Positions 28,318 to 40,135 of a stretch of DNA of 64,000 nt are shown one piece after another. The notes beneath the pieces are model-generated. The model ran no database searches and was not told where the DNA came from. It was given only the letters and a program-made list of their open reading frames with translations. A program made the position numbers and the translations under genes. The first letter of the stretch is position 1. Each line of letters opens with the position of its first letter. Origin of the DNA: Klebsiella spallanzanii (lineage in GTDB: Bacteria; Pseudomonadota; Gammaproteobacteria; Enterobacterales; Enterobacteriaceae); contig NZ_CABGGS010000044.1 of NCBI RefSeq assembly GCF_902158555.1, forward strand, positions 339,614 to 403,613. The letters are read 5' to 3'.

Positions 28318-28440
28318 TCCACGTCATCCTTCGGGATGCCTCTTTGTTGGCTGCGCTCGTTTACCCCAGTCACGTACTACCTGTACGCTCCTGGGGATTC
28401 ATTCACTTGCCGCCTTGACACATACCGAATGATTTTGTGG
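28318..28440. repeat. ERIC element (intergenic repeat)
   Basis: The core CGCTCGTTTACCCCAGTCAC followed by GTACTACCTGTACGCTCC and TGGGGATTC corresponds to the inward-facing conserved arms of the enterobacterial ERIC palindrome, flanked by CGTCATCCTTCGGGATGCC and CTTGCCGCCTTGACAC. Length and edges fit the usual 127 bp; the edges are approximate. It lies between prs and dauA. Confidence 0.85.
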
Positions 28441-28462
28441 CTAAATAAAAGGTTCAGAGACA

Positions 28463-28487
28463 AAAAAACCCGCCGCAGCGGGTTTTT
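28463..28487 (-). terminator. intrinsic terminator of prs
   Basis: AAAACCCGC, a CGCA loop and GCGGGTTTTT lie 13 nt after the prs stop, with a T-run on the minus strand. Confidence 0.85.
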
Positions 28488-28500
28488 ATGCCGGGCTCGA

Positions 28501-29517
<1,017 letters not shown>

Positions 29518-29630
29518 TCATCCAGGCGGTGTATTTAAAGAGCCCGATGCAACGTCTGGAACAGGGTGACGTTGTCACCATAACTCAGTTTCCCCGGCGT
29601 TTTCGCCGTATTTGCTGAAATCAGCAGAAA

Positions 29631-30482
29631 TTAGCGCAGCGCCTGCTTGAGCGGAGAGATATTAACACCTCGCGCCACAAAGCCATGCAGCCATGCCGGG
29701 GCTTTTTCCAGCACCTGACGAGCGGCGGATTCTGTGTCAAATTCAGCAAACACACATGCACCGGTGCCAGTCAGGCGCGACGGCGCATATTCTAACAGCC
29801 AGGAAAGCGCCGCATCAACCTCACGAAAACGTTTTCTTGCGATAACCTCGCAATCATTGCCGAATTTACATTTTAGTAACGTATTAATTGACCTGGTAGG
29901 GGTATTACGGGGGAGTTCAGGATCGCCAAAAATGATCGGCGTTGGGATGCTGACTCCCGGATGCGCCACCAGATACCACTTTTCCTCTGGTTCGACCGGA
30001 GTCAGAATCTCACCTACGCCCTCGGCAAAAGCCGCATGACCGCGGACAAATACCGGCACGTCTGCGCCGAGCTGCAGGCCCAACGCCGCCAGTTCATCTT
30101 GCGAAAGATTGCAGCCCCACAGGTGATTAAGCGCTACCAGCACGGTGGCGGCGTTGGATGAACCGCCGCCGAGGCCGCCGCCCATCGGCAGAATTTTGTC
30201 GATACTGATATCGGCACCGCTACCTGCAGGTAATTTCCCGGCCTGTTCTGCGGCCTGCATTAATAGCCTTGCTGCGCGGATAATCAGGTTCTCTTCATCC
30301 GGCACGCCGTCAACCGGCGTCAGCAGACGCAGTTGAGCATCATTACGCGGCTCAATCGTCAACGTGTCGCCATAATCAAGAAACTGAAACAGCGTCTGCA
30401 GCGTGTGGTAACCGTCGGCGCGCTGCCCGGTAATGTACAGAAACAGGTTCAGCTTTGCGGGAGAAGGCCAGCGGGTCATCAT
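29631..30482 (-). CDS. ispE: 4-diphosphocytidyl-2-C-methyl-D-erythritol kinase
   Basis: The 283-residue GHMP kinase phosphorylates CDP-methylerythritol in the MEP isoprenoid pathway. [21 protein letters not shown] holds the catalytic Lys and substrate contacts, and [17 protein letters not shown] is the ATP-binding glycine loop. The start overlaps the lolB stop (TCATC at 30479-30482). Its coding sequence carries a PurR-like operator for the downstream prs gene. Confidence 0.97.
   Translation of the reverse strand: MMTRWPSPAKLNLFLYITGQRADGYHTLQTLFQFLDYGDTLTIEPRNDAQLRLLTPVDGVPDEENLIIRAARLLMQAAEQAGKLPAGSGADISIDKILPMGGGLGGGSSNAATVLVALNHLWGCNLSQDELAALGLQLGADVPVFVRGHAAFAEGVGEILTPVEPEEKWYLVAHPGVSIPTPIIFGDPELPRNTPTRSINTLLKCKFGNDCEVIARKRFREVDAALSWLLEYAPSRLTGTGACVFAEFDTESAARQVLEKAPAWLHGFVARGVNISPLKQALR
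29823..29838 (-). promoter_or_regulatory. PurR-like operator inside ispE, for prs
   Basis: On the minus strand AAGAAAACGTTTTCGT fits the 16-bp PurR consensus ANGCAANCGNTTNCNT with one mismatch. It lies about 375 bp upstream of prs inside ispE. In E. coli prs is likewise transcribed from a PurR-controlled promoter within ispE with a long leader. Confidence 0.6.
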
Positions 30483-31090
30483 TTCACAATCCAGTTGTCC
30501 ATTTTCAGCTTGATGCGCTGACTGCCATCGTTAAGTTCCATATTGGCCGGCAACGAAGGTTTCGTGTCAGTAGTATAACCGCCGTAAGTGACGTGCCAGG
30601 TCTTGCCGTTTTGCGTGTAGTTCAGCTCGCGCAGGCGGTACTGGTCATCAAGCGAGTAGTCGGTAGCTTCGCCAGGCAGGCCAATAATCCACTGACGCAG
30701 GCTGTTGAGCGGAATCGGCATACCGGTCAGGCGGCCAATCATCTCTTCGGCATCGGTCGCGGTGTAGCTCTGACCTTTATTGTCAATCAACTGTACGCTG
30801 CCCGGCTGGGCGGTTAACGATAGCTCGGTGCTGCCGAGCGGATTCGTCAGCAGCAGGCGATAGCGGTCCTGGCCAGTCTGCTGCCAGAAGAAGCGGGCAT
30901 ACACTTTTTGCTCGTCTGAGAGGTAAGCAAAAGCGCCGCGCGTCTGGAACTGATTAAGATTGCGGACATCTTGCTGGTGCTGACGCCACTGCGGAGAGTC
31001 CGGGCTTTTACCGGGACCTTTAGGAGCATTAATCGTACAGGCGGTCAGAACGAGGCTTGCCAGCGGCAACAGGCGGAACAGTCGATTCAT
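30479..31090 (-). CDS. lolB: outer membrane lipoprotein receptor LolB
   Basis: The 203-residue lipoprotein has the lipobox LTAC, with lipidated Cys18 after [11 protein letters not shown]. The mature region ([35 protein letters not shown]) matches LolB, which accepts lipoproteins from LolA and inserts them into the outer membrane. It is divergent from hemA and overlaps ispE, the standard enteric order. Confidence 0.96.
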   Translation of the reverse strand: MNRLFRLLPLASLVLTACTINAPKGPGKSPDSPQWRQHQQDVRNLNQFQTRGAFAYLSDEQKVYARFFWQQTGQDRYRLLLTNPLGSTELSLTAQPGSVQLIDNKGQSYTATDAEEMIGRLTGMPIPLNSLRQWIIGLPGEATDYSLDDQYRLRELNYTQNGKTWHVTYGGYTTDTKPSLPANMELNDGSQRIKLKMDNWIVK

Positions 31091-31362
31091 AATGATGACA
31101 AATCCTTGATGTCTACAGTGAAATGCGGCGAATGGGTAGAAGAGCGGCCGATTTGTGTAGCGGGTTACAATAATAACCTTTAATGCTAGCGTTGCCGGGC
31201 GGTAGCGTCTACGTTCAAGTTGTCTGAAATCAAAAAATTACCGTTAATGGCTATTACGCGCTGGCTATTACTCCAAAAGGGGAGCCTCTCTTTTATTGAT
31301 TACGCGCATCCTGTATGATGCCCCCAGACTAACCTTAGCAACGCTGGTACTACTCCCTCACA

Positions 31363-32619
31363 ATGACCCTTTTAGCTCTTGGTATTAATCACAAAACAGC
31401 CCCGGTAGCGCTGCGAGAACGCGTAACGTTTTCGCCGGACACGCTCGATCAGGCGCTGGAGAGCTTGCTGGCCCAGCCAATGGTGCAGGGTGGGGTGGTG
31501 CTGTCGACCTGTAACCGCACGGAGCTCTACCTCAGCGTTGAAGAGCAGGATAACCTTCAGGAAGTCCTTATCCGCTGGCTATGTGATTACCATGGTTTAG
31601 ATGAAGACGATCTGCGCAAAAGCCTGTACTGGCATCAGGACAATGATGCGGTCAGTCATCTGATGCGCGTCGCCAGCGGTCTCGATTCGCTGGTGCTTGG
31701 CGAGCCGCAGATCCTCGGGCAGGTGAAGAAAGCCTTTGCTGATTCCAGCCGCGGGCATCTGAACGTCAGCGAGCTGGAGCGCATGTTCCAGAAATCGTTC
31801 TCGGTGGCCAAACGCGTGCGGACCGAAACCGATATCGGCGCCAGCGCGGTCTCCGTGGCATTTGCCGCCTGTACGCTGGCACGTCAAATCTTTGAATCAC
31901 TCTCCAGCGTCACCGTGCTGCTGGTCGGTGCCGGGGAAACCATCGAGCTGGTGGCCCGCCATCTGCGCGAGCACAAGGTGCGTAAAATGGTGATTGCCAA
32001 CCGCACCCGTGAACGCGCTCAGGCGCTGGCTGATGAAGTCGGCGCGGAAGTGATCGCGCTGAGCGACATTGACGAACGTTTGAAAGACGCCGACATCATT
32101 ATTAGTTCTACCGCCAGCCCGCTGCCGATTATTGGCAAGGGGATGGTAGAGCGCGCGCTGAAGGCGCGCCGTAACCAGCCGATGCTGCTGGTGGACATCG
32201 CCGTTCCTCGTGATGTTGAGCCGGAGGTCGGTAAGCTGGCGAACGCCTATCTCTACAGCGTGGACGATCTGCAAAACATCATTCAGCACAACCTGGCGCA
32301 GCGTAAAGCCGCGGCGGTACAGGCGGAAACCATTGTTGAGCAGGAAGCCAGCGAATTTATGGCCTGGCTGCGCGCCCAGAGCGCCAGCGAGACAATCCGC
32401 GAATATCGTTCTCAGGCCGAGCAGGTCCGTGAGGAGCTGACGGCAAAAGCGCTGGCGGCGCTGAATCAGGGCGGCGATGCGCAGGAAATCATGCAGGATC
32501 TGGCGCGCAAGTTGACTAACCGCCTGATCCACTCGCCCACTAAATCTCTTCAGCAGGCCGCCCGTGACGGGGATGATGAACGCCTGCATATTCTGCGCAA
32601 CAGCCTCGGGCTGGAATAG
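31363..32619 (+). CDS. hemA: glutamyl-tRNA reductase
   Basis: The 418-residue enzyme catalyses the first committed step of tetrapyrrole synthesis, reducing glutamyl-tRNA(Glu) to glutamate 1-semialdehyde with NADPH. The nucleophilic Cys50 is in [12 protein letters not shown]; the NADPH domain shows [16 protein letters not shown], and a C-terminal dimerisation helix region follows. The N-terminal [14 protein letters not shown] is typical. prfA follows after 42 nt, with which hemA is co-transcribed in E. coli. Confidence 0.98.
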   Translation: MTLLALGINHKTAPVALRERVTFSPDTLDQALESLLAQPMVQGGVVLSTCNRTELYLSVEEQDNLQEVLIRWLCDYHGLDEDDLRKSLYWHQDNDAVSHLMRVASGLDSLVLGEPQILGQVKKAFADSSRGHLNVSELERMFQKSFSVAKRVRTETDIGASAVSVAFAACTLARQIFESLSSVTVLLVGAGETIELVARHLREHKVRKMVIANRTRERAQALADEVGAEVIALSDIDERLKDADIIISSTASPLPIIGKGMVERALKARRNQPMLLVDIAVPRDVEPEVGKLANAYLYSVDDLQNIIQHNLAQRKAAAVQAETIVEQEASEFMAWLRAQSASETIREYRSQAEQVREELTAKALAALNQGGDAQEIMQDLARKLTNRLIHSPTKSLQQAARDGDDERLHILRNSLGLE

Positions 32620-32661
32620 CGCACCTTTCTCTCTTTTTCAGGACAGGGTGAATTTACGCCT

Positions 32662-33744
32662 ATGAAGCCTTCTATTGTTGCCAAACTGGAAGCCCTATAC
32701 GAACGCCACGAGGAAGTCCAGGCGTTACTCGGCGATGCCGCGACCATCGCCGATCAGGATAAGTTTCGCGCATTATCGCGAGAGTACGCACAGCTGAGCG
32801 ACGTGGCTCGTTGCTATACCGACTGGCGTCAGCTGCAGGATGATATTGAAACTGCGCAGATGATGCTCGACGACCCGGAAATGCGCGAAATGGCGCAGGA
32901 AGAGCTGCGTGAAGCGAAAGAAAAGGGCGAACAGATGGAACAGCAGCTGCAGGTTCTGCTGCTGCCAAAAGATCCGGACGACGAGCGTAACGCTTTTGTT
33001 GAAGTTCGCGCCGGTACCGGTGGCGATGAAGCGGCGCTGTTTGCAGGCGATCTGTTCCGTATGTACAGCCGCTATGCGGAATCTCGCCGCTGGCGCGTGG
33101 AAATCATGAGCGCCAACGAAGGCGAGCACGGCGGCTTTAAAGAAGTCATCGCTAAAATTAGCGGCGATGGCGTTTATGGCCGATTGAAGTTCGAATCCGG
33201 CGGCCATCGCGTTCAGCGCGTACCGGCCACCGAATCTCAGGGACGTATTCATACTTCCGCTTGCACCGTGGCGGTAATGCCGGAGCTGCCGGAAGCCGAA
33301 ATGCCGGATATCAACCCGGGCGATCTACGTATTGATACCTTCCGCTCTTCCGGGGCGGGCGGTCAGCACGTTAACACCACCGATTCGGCTATCCGTATTA
33401 CCCACTTGCCGACCGGTATCGTCGTTGAGTGCCAGGACGAACGTTCCCAGCACAAAAACAAAGCCAAAGCGCTGTCAGTGCTGGGCGCGCGTATTCGCGC
33501 TGCGGAAGTGGCTAAACGCCAGCAGGCGGAAGCCTCCGAGCGCCGTAACCTGCTGGGAAGCGGCGATCGCAGCGATCGTAACCGCACCTATAACTATCCG
33601 CAGGGCCGCGTTACCGATCACCGCATTAACCTGACGCTTTACCGTCTGGATGAGGCGATGGAAGGTAAGCTGGATATGTTGATTGAGCCGATCGTCCAGG
33701 AATATCAGGCCGATCAGCTGGCAGCGCTTTCCGAGCAGGAATGA
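32662..33744 (+). CDS. prfA: peptide chain release factor 1
   Basis: The 360-residue protein recognises UAA and UAG stop codons through the PAT motif (residues 188-190, [10 protein letters not shown]) and triggers hydrolysis through GGQ (233-235, [15 protein letters not shown]), whose Gln is methylated by PrmC. Length equals that of E. coli RF1. Its stop overlaps the start of prmC, the enzyme that modifies it. Confidence 0.98.
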   Translation: MKPSIVAKLEALYERHEEVQALLGDAATIADQDKFRALSREYAQLSDVARCYTDWRQLQDDIETAQMMLDDPEMREMAQEELREAKEKGEQMEQQLQVLLLPKDPDDERNAFVEVRAGTGGDEAALFAGDLFRMYSRYAESRRWRVEIMSANEGEHGGFKEVIAKISGDGVYGRLKFESGGHRVQRVPATESQGRIHTSACTVAVMPELPEAEMPDINPGDLRIDTFRSSGAGGQHVNTTDSAIRITHLPTGIVVECQDERSQHKNKAKALSVLGARIRAAEVAKRQQAEASERRNLLGSGDRSDRNRTYNYPQGRVTDHRINLTLYRLDEAMEGKLDMLIEPIVQEYQADQLAALSEQE

Positions 33745-34583
33745 TGACTTTTCAGCAGTGGTTGACCCAGGCCATAACCCGCCTGAGTCAAAGCGAAAGT
33801 CCGCGCCGGGACGCCGAAATCTTGCTCGGTCACGTGACCGGCAAAGCGCGGACTTTTATTCTCGCGTTTGACGAAACGACGTTGACAGAGCAACAGTCAG
33901 CCGAGCTGGAAACGCTGCTAAGCCGTCGCGCGCAGGGCGAACCGGTTGCTCATTTGGTGGGGCAGCGCGAATTCTGGTCGCTGCCGCTGTTTGTCTCTCC
34001 TGCGACGCTGATCCCGCGCCCGGATACCGAGTGCCTGGTTGAGCAGACTCTGGCGCGACTACCGTCGGTACCGTGTCGGATCCTGGATTTAGGCACCGGC
34101 ACCGGCGCTATCGCCCTGGCGCTGGCCAGCGAGCGCCCGGATTGCCAGGTCACCGCTGTTGACTTTATGCCCGATGCGGTCGCCCTGGCCGCGCGTAACG
34201 TGGAACATCTCGCTATTGATAACGTCGCCGTGCTGCAGAGCAACTGGTTTAGCGCACTCGCTGGGCAGCAGTTTGACACCATCGTTAGCAATCCACCCTA
34301 TATTGACGAAACCGACCCGCATCTTCTGCAGGGCGATGTACGCTTTGAGCCGAAAACGGCGCTGGTTGCCGCCGATGGCGGTCTGGCCGATCTGGCGTAT
34401 ATCATCCGTGAAGGCCGCCGTTTTCTGACTCCCGGCGGCTTTATGCTGCTGGAACATGGCTGGACGCAGGGCGAGGCGGTGCGCGAAATATTTCACGCGG
34501 CGGGATATCGCAATATTGCCACCTGTCGCGACTATGGCGACAACGAACGCTTGACGTTCGGGCAATATCCGGGAGGCGTATGA
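33741..34583 (+). CDS. prmC: peptide chain release factor N5-glutamine methyltransferase
   Basis: The 280-residue SAM-dependent methyltransferase acts on the GGQ glutamine of RF1 and RF2. The SAM motif [16 protein letters not shown] (residues 114-129) and catalytic NPPY (184-187, [13 protein letters not shown]) are visible, with an N-terminal helical substrate-binding domain. ATG codons at 33741 and 33744 are both possible; the second (MTFQQWL) aligns with the E. coli start. The end overlaps sirB2. Confidence 0.97.
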   Translation: MMTFQQWLTQAITRLSQSESPRRDAEILLGHVTGKARTFILAFDETTLTEQQSAELETLLSRRAQGEPVAHLVGQREFWSLPLFVSPATLIPRPDTECLVEQTLARLPSVPCRILDLGTGTGAIALALASERPDCQVTAVDFMPDAVALAARNVEHLAIDNVAVLQSNWFSALAGQQFDTIVSNPPYIDETDPHLLQGDVRFEPKTALVAADGGLADLAYIIREGRRFLTPGGFMLLEHGWTQGEAVREIFHAAGYRNIATCRDYGDNERLTFGQYPGGV

Positions 34584-34972
34584 ATCTGTTTAGCGCGGTA
34601 CTGTATCTGCATATTGCCTGCGTGGTGGTCTCGGTCAGTCTGTTCGTTTTACGTTACTGGTGGAGCTGGAGCGGTAACCGACTGCTCGATCAGCGCTGGG
34701 TGCGCATTGTACCGCACTGTAGCGATACGCTGCTGTTTCTCAGCGGCGCCGGGTTAATGGCAATAACGCACTATCTGCCGTTCACCGAGGACGGTACATG
34801 GCTGACTGAAAAGCTGTTTGGCGTTATCATTTATATCGCATTGGGATTTATCGCGCTGGGCCGTCGTCGCCCGCGCAGTCAGCAGAGCCGGTTTGTTGCC
34901 TTTCTGCTGGCCCTGGTGGTGTTGTTTATCATTATTCAACTCGCCATCACAAGAATACCGTTACTGGGGTAA
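34580..34972 (+). CDS. sirB2: SirB2 family integral membrane protein
   Basis: The 130-residue membrane protein has about four helices (VLYLHIACVVVSVSLFVLRYW, CSDTLLFLSGAGLMAIT, LFGVIIYIALGFIALG, FLLALVVLFIIIQLAI), matching YchQ/SirB2. Biochemical function is unknown; the name comes from a screen for invasion gene regulation in Salmonella. It overlaps prmC by 4 nt and precedes sirB1 by 3 nt. Confidence 0.94.
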   Translation: MNLFSAVLYLHIACVVVSVSLFVLRYWWSWSGNRLLDQRWVRIVPHCSDTLLFLSGAGLMAITHYLPFTEDGTWLTEKLFGVIIYIALGFIALGRRRPRSQQSRFVAFLLALVVLFIIIQLAITRIPLLG

Positions 34973-34975
34973 GGC

Positions 34976-35788
34976 ATGAGGTCGTTAGCTGATTTCGAAT
35001 TTAATAAAGCGCCGTTATGTGACGGCATGGTCCTCATTTCTGAATTAATCCGCGACGATTTTCCGACGCACTATGTGCAGGATGAGCTGGAGCGGCTGCT
35101 GGCCCTGGCGCAGGAAGAGATTGCCACTTCATGGGACCAGGAGCGCCAGATAGAGCGTCTGCTGGAGCTTTTTTACAATGACTGGGGCTTTAGCGATTCG
35201 CGCGGCGTTTACCGCCTGTCCGATGCGCTGTGGCTGGATAAAGTCCTGAATAACCGCCAGGGTAGCGCGGTATCGCTGGGCGCAATACTATTATGGATTG
35301 CCCAGCGTCTGTCGCTGCCGGTCGTGCCGGTCATTTTCCCGACGCAGATGCTGCTTCGCGCGGACCCTGAAGAGAGCGAAGAGATGTGGCTCATTAATCC
35401 GTTTAACGGCGAAACGCTGAACGAGCACACGCTGGAAGTGTGGCTGAAGGGGAATATCAGCCCGGTCGCTGAGCTGTTTAACGAAGACCTTGATGAGGCC
35501 GATAACTCGGAAGTGATCCGCAAACTGCTCGACACCCTAAAATCGGCGCTGATGGAAGAGCGGCAGATGGAGCTGGCGTTACGGACCAGCGAAGCGCTGC
35601 TGCAGTTTAATCCGGAAGACCCTTACGAGATTCGCGATCGTGGGCTCATATACGCCCAGTTGGATTGCGATCACGTGGCATTGCAGGATCTCAACTACTT
35701 CGTTGAGCAGTGCCCGGAAGATCCGATCAGCGAGATGATTCGCGCGCAAATCAACACCATTTCGCATAAACAAATTACATTGCATTAG
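34976..35788 (+). CDS. sirB1: SirB1 family protein (transglutaminase-like and TPR)
   Basis: The 270-residue soluble protein has an N-terminal transglutaminase-like domain lacking a clear catalytic triad (RQGSAVSLGAILLWIAQRLSLPV) and a C-terminal TPR-like part (ALRTSEALLQFNPEDPYEIRDRGLIYAQLDC). It matches enteric YchA/SirB1. Function is uncertain. Position between sirB2 and kdsA is conserved. Confidence 0.94.
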   Translation: MRSLADFEFNKAPLCDGMVLISELIRDDFPTHYVQDELERLLALAQEEIATSWDQERQIERLLELFYNDWGFSDSRGVYRLSDALWLDKVLNNRQGSAVSLGAILLWIAQRLSLPVVPVIFPTQMLLRADPEESEEMWLINPFNGETLNEHTLEVWLKGNISPVAELFNEDLDEADNSEVIRKLLDTLKSALMEERQMELALRTSEALLQFNPEDPYEIRDRGLIYAQLDCDHVALQDLNYFVEQCPEDPISEMIRAQINTISHKQITLH

Positions 35789-35818
35789 TCTGAAACCATT
35801 CCGGTTACACCCTGATAA

Positions 35819-36682
<864 letters not shown>

Positions 36683-36698
36683 TTGCCGCTGAAATGAC

Positions 36699-36734
36699 AA
36701 AAGCCTGCCCGTTGCAAAACCGGCAGGCTTTTTT
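36699..36734. terminator. bidirectional terminator between kdsA and chaA
   Basis: AAAAGCCTGCC and GGCAGGCTTTTTT form an 11-bp stem with T-runs on both strands. It serves kdsA from the left and chaA from the right. Confidence 0.85.
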
Positions 36735-36740
36735 AATGTT

Positions 36741-36764
36741 CCCGGCAAGCTTACGCCGCCGGGT
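36741..36764. repeat. short REP-like palindrome
   Basis: CCCGGCAAGCTTACGCCGCCGGG resembles one arm of a REP element, placed just after the kdsA/chaA terminator. It is too short to assign firmly. Confidence 0.3.
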
Positions 36765-36769
36765 AAAAG

Positions 36770-37870
36770 TCAGGCAAAAATAGTCATCAGGTAGGCGGCA
36801 AATAGCGCCAGATGCGCCGCGCCGTTGAGTACATTGGTGCGCCCGGTAGAGAAGGAAATATGGCATAGCACCAACGAGGCGACCATCACCACCATCTCCG
36901 GCGCGCCAAGGCCAAAGAGTAGTTCGTTGCCGGTGAGGATAGCGATTAGCGTTACCACCGGTACTGTCAGGGAAATGGTTGCCAGTACCGAACCGAAGAA
37001 CAGGTTCATCGCTCGTTGCACCTGATTATTCAATACGGCTTTCAGTGCGCCAAGGCCTTCCGGGGAGAGGATCAGCAGAGCAACCAGGAAGCCGGTAAAG
37101 GCCACAGGCGCGTTCATGCTGGTCAGCAGAGTCTCCAGCGGATTGGCGTTCATTTTGGTGACGGCGATAACCGCAACCAGGTGGATCAGCAGCCAGGCGG
37201 TATGCCACTTGCTGCTATGCGCCGAGGGTTTGCCGTGATGCGGGTCATCGTCGTCGCCGTCATCCTCATGTTCGTAAACAAACAGGCTCTGGTGCGTTTT
37301 GGTTTGAATCAGCAGGAACACGCCGTACATGGCGGCGGATATCAGCGCGACCAGCAGCGCCTGACCGGTGGTGAAGTTAGCCCCCGGTAGCGCCATCGGA
37401 AATACCAGCACAATAATTGCCAGCGGGAAGAGGGCGATTAAATACTGCTTGATGCCGAAAAGATTCATATATTGGGTGGCGAATTTTCGCCCGCCCAGCA
37501 GTAGAGAGAAACCAACCAGCCCACCGGTAACAATCATGATGATTGAATAAAGCGTATCGCGCATCAGCGTTGGCGCGGCGTCGCCGGTGGCCATTAATGC
37601 GGAAATCAGGCTGACTTCGAGAATAACCACTGAAAGGCTCAAAATTAACGAACCGTAGGGTTCCCCCAGACGGTGCGCCAGAACGTCGGCGTGGCGAACG
37701 ACGCTAAATGCGCTGCTCAAAATCCCGACCAGCGCCAGAATATTAATGGCAATGACCACTGGCAGTGACTGGCTGCTTCCCCAGAAAAACAGCACCGCCA
37801 GCGCCAGAACCGGAAAGGCGAGGGAGGTCTCCTTATGGCGGGTTTTTACCGCCTCATGTGCATCGGTCAT
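36770..37870 (-). CDS. chaA: sodium-potassium/proton antiporter ChaA
   Basis: The 366-residue protein has 11 or so membrane segments of the CaCA family. Each half carries the acidic alpha-repeat typical of these exchangers (SVVILEVSLISALM and LILSPEGLGALKAVLNN). A cytoplasmic acidic loop (HEDDGDDDDPHHG) separates the halves. It exports Na+, K+ and Ca2+ in exchange for protons, mainly at alkaline pH. It is divergent from chaB and chaC, as in E. coli. Confidence 0.96.
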   Translation of the reverse strand: MTDAHEAVKTRHKETSLAFPVLALAVLFFWGSSQSLPVVIAINILALVGILSSAFSVVRHADVLAHRLGEPYGSLILSLSVVILEVSLISALMATGDAAPTLMRDTLYSIIMIVTGGLVGFSLLLGGRKFATQYMNLFGIKQYLIALFPLAIIVLVFPMALPGANFTTGQALLVALISAAMYGVFLLIQTKTHQSLFVYEHEDDGDDDDPHHGKPSAHSSKWHTAWLLIHLVAVIAVTKMNANPLETLLTSMNAPVAFTGFLVALLILSPEGLGALKAVLNNQVQRAMNLFFGSVLATISLTVPVVTLIAILTGNELLFGLGAPEMVVMVASLVLCHISFSTGRTNVLNGAAHLALFAAYLMTIFA

Positions 37871-38135
37871 GAATTATCTCCAGGTATGCAGGTGTTATAA
37901 TTATAGATATCGTAAGTTAATAAAATAACAGACATTGATTAAATGAATTTGTTTTTTTACTTAAATTTACCACTCTTATCATATAAAGGTGCTAGATTCC
38001 CATAAACTGTGGTTACCATGGTTTTGTATTGAATATTCAGATAATTACTAAAACACCTTTCTCATTTATCTATCATCTTGCCAGCCGGTAAAACGCCAAC
38101 CAGACTTAATATTCACTCTAAAACTGGAGGTCACC

Positions 38136-38366
38136 ATGCCCTATAGCAGCAAAAGTGAATTACCTGACAGCGTCCAGCACGTTCTGCCCGCACATGCCCA
38201 GGAAATTTACAAAGAAGCGTTTAACAGCGCCTGGGATCAGTATAAGCACAAAGAAGACCGGCGAGATGACGCCAGCCGCGAAGAAACGGCACATAAAGTG
38301 GCCTGGGCGGCGGTTAAAAATGATTATGAAAAAGGAAACGATGATAAGTGGCATAAGAAGAAGTAA
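38136..38366 (+). CDS. chaB: ChaB family protein, putative cation transport regulator
   Basis: The 76-residue protein starts MPYSSKSELPDSVQHVLPAH, with a helical, strongly charged body (EIYKEAFNSAWDQYKHKEDRRDD) and a basic end, matching E. coli ChaB. It was named as a regulator of ChaA; the mechanism is not established. GGAGG precedes the ATG. Confidence 0.95.
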   Translation: MPYSSKSELPDSVQHVLPAHAQEIYKEAFNSAWDQYKHKEDRRDDASREETAHKVAWAAVKNDYEKGNDDKWHKKK

Positions 38367-38516
38367 TCGTCTTTGTTACGTCATCTGCTGCCAGAATCCT
38401 TGCCCGCGTGTCGTTCATTGCTTATTGTCAAATAAAGCTGGATAATAATTCGGCAATACTTCACGGATGACACCAGATAATCGCCGGGAAGCGGGCAGTG
38501 GCGGAGGTAGTAGAAA

Positions 38517-39197
38517 GTGTTAACTCGTGATTTCTTACTGAATGCGGATTGTAAAACAGCGTTTGGCGCTATTGAGGAATCGCTTCTCTGGTCGGCAGAA
38601 CAACGGGCAGCTTCTTTGGCGGCGACCCTGGCCTGCCGTCCGGACGATGGCTCGGTGTGGATTTTTGGCTATGGTTCACTGATGTGGAACCCGGCGCTTG
38701 AGTATCGTGAATCCTGTACCGGTACGCTACCGGGCTGGCATCGCGCGTTTTGCCTGCGGCTTACCGCAGGGCGCGGTAGCGCAAACCAGCCAGGCCGCAT
38801 GCTGGCGCTGAAAGAGGGCGGGCGTACTACTGGCGTCGCCTACCGCCTGCCCGATGAAACCCTGGATGAAGAGCTGACGCTTCTGTGGAAGCGGGAGATG
38901 ATCACCGGCTGCTATCTGCCGACCTGGTGCAAGCTGGAGCTGGATGACGGCCGCACGGTCAACGCATTAGTCTTTATTATGGACCCGCGCCACCCGCTCT
39001 ATGAAGCGGACACCAGCGCCCAGGTCATTGCACCGCTCATCGCGCGCGCCAGCGGGCCGCTTGGCACCAATGCTCAGTATCTGTTCTCGCTCGATCAGGA
39101 ATTGCGGAAGCTTGGCATGCACGATGCCTGTCTCGACGATTTAGTCGGGAAGGTGCGTCATCTGCTGGGGGAAAATAGCCAGCCAGGGCTGGCTTAA
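38517..39197 (+). CDS. chaC: glutathione-specific gamma-glutamylcyclotransferase
   Basis: The 226-residue ChaC enzyme cleaves glutathione to 5-oxoproline and Cys-Gly. The substrate-binding loop VWIFGYGSLMWNP is typical of the fold, and the family blocks FCLRLTAGRG and REMITGCYLPTWC are present. It starts with GTG at 38517 (GTG TTA ACT CGT GAT TTC), aligning with the E. coli N-terminus. It follows chaB by 150 bp. Confidence 0.95.
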   Translation: MLTRDFLLNADCKTAFGAIEESLLWSAEQRAASLAATLACRPDDGSVWIFGYGSLMWNPALEYRESCTGTLPGWHRAFCLRLTAGRGSANQPGRMLALKEGGRTTGVAYRLPDETLDEELTLLWKREMITGCYLPTWCKLELDDGRTVNALVFIMDPRHPLYEADTSAQVIAPLIARASGPLGTNAQYLFSLDQELRKLGMHDACLDDLVGKVRHLLGENSQPGLA

Positions 39198-39205
39198 GAA
39201 CGAAT

Positions 39206-39228
39206 CGCCCGGAAAGTCCCGGGCGTTT
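39206..39228 (+). terminator. hairpin after chaC
   Basis: CGCCCGG at 39206-39212 and CCGGGCG at 39219-39225 are followed by TTT, 9 nt after the chaC stop. The next gene is convergent and ends 5 nt further on. Confidence 0.5.
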
Positions 39229-39232
39229 GCTA

Positions 39233-39475
39233 TCAGGCAGGAACGTAGCTGATTGAGTGCTCCAGCGATTGGCTGTGGCTGTCGATGAGAACGTTCCAGG
39301 TGCCGCTGTAAGGCACGGTCAGATACGCGCTATCTCTGTCCTGCACACTCAGAATATCCGCATGACTATCGCCAGGAACTTTGGCGCTCATCAGGTGAAT
39401 ATGGCAGCGTTCGGAACAACGCACCACCAAAGTATCACCGCCAAACAACGTTAAACTTGCTTTTACCATTGCCAT
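39233..39475 (-). CDS. small DUF1883-like protein
   Basis: The 80-residue protein has a predicted all-beta pattern and ends with a SGTWNVLIDSHSQSLEHSISYVP segment like that of DUF1883 proteins; HLMSAKVPG and LTVPYSG fit the same family. The two Cys in VRCSERCHIH could bind metal, which is only a guess. No signal peptide. It lies between chaC and ychN, a position not occupied in E. coli K-12. Function is unknown. Confidence 0.7.
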   Translation of the reverse strand: MAMVKASLTLFGGDTLVVRCSERCHIHLMSAKVPGDSHADILSVQDRDSAYLTVPYSGTWNVLIDSHSQSLEHSISYVPA

Positions 39476-39713
39476 TTAATCTTAACCCCGTTTCTGTCTA
39501 CAGCGTCCTGCCAGCCCATTAACCCGCGTGATATTGTTCACACTTTGCTCTGTGCATAACACCAAAGGGGAGGGATGCAGATGCTGATTTTGATCAAAAA
39601 AAGGAATAAAGATTAAACAAAAATGACGTTGTTCCTGAAAGCTTTCAGCTGGCATTGTTTTCGGTTAATAAACGCCGCCAGCCTGATATTTAATCCCGTT
39701 TAAAAGAGATTAT

Positions 39714-40067
39714 TTAGAAGGTCAGGACTTTATCCGCCGCCAGCGTCCACTGCGCCAGTTCAACAAGCGTACCAATCTCCACACCGTCAATCAGCGGTAA
39801 CGTACTGATTCCCCGACCATCGGCGCAGGTTTTACACAGCTTCACCGGCACGTTTTGTGCGGTGAGGATCTCCAGCATCTGCTGAATGCTATAGCCTTCC
39901 GCTGGTTTCTGCCCGCGCAGACCGGCGGTGACCGCATCGGACATTAAAAACAGCTTGAGTTCGAGGTCAGATTGCTGCTCGCGCAGAGCGATAGCCAGGC
40001 GCAGGCTGTTGAAAAGAGATTCACTGCCGTAGGCGGCACCGTTAGCGATAATCACAACACGTTGCAT
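39714..40067 (-). CDS. ychN: DsrE-family protein YchN
   Basis: The 117-residue protein has the DsrE/DsrF fold, with VVIIANGAAYGSESLFNSLRLAIAL at the start and conserved Cys residues in VKLCKTCADGRG. E. coli YchN forms hexamers; a role in sulfur or persulfide chemistry is inferred from the fold only. It is divergent from nasR. Confidence 0.93.
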   Translation of the reverse strand: MQRVVIIANGAAYGSESLFNSLRLAIALREQQSDLELKLFLMSDAVTAGLRGQKPAEGYSIQQMLEILTAQNVPVKLCKTCADGRGISTLPLIDGVEIGTLVELAQWTLAADKVLTF

Positions 40068-40135
40068 AAGGACTCCTTCTATAAGGCACGGTTATTGCTT
40101 GGCTGAAGTATAAAGCGTTAACCCGGGAGAGGGGT

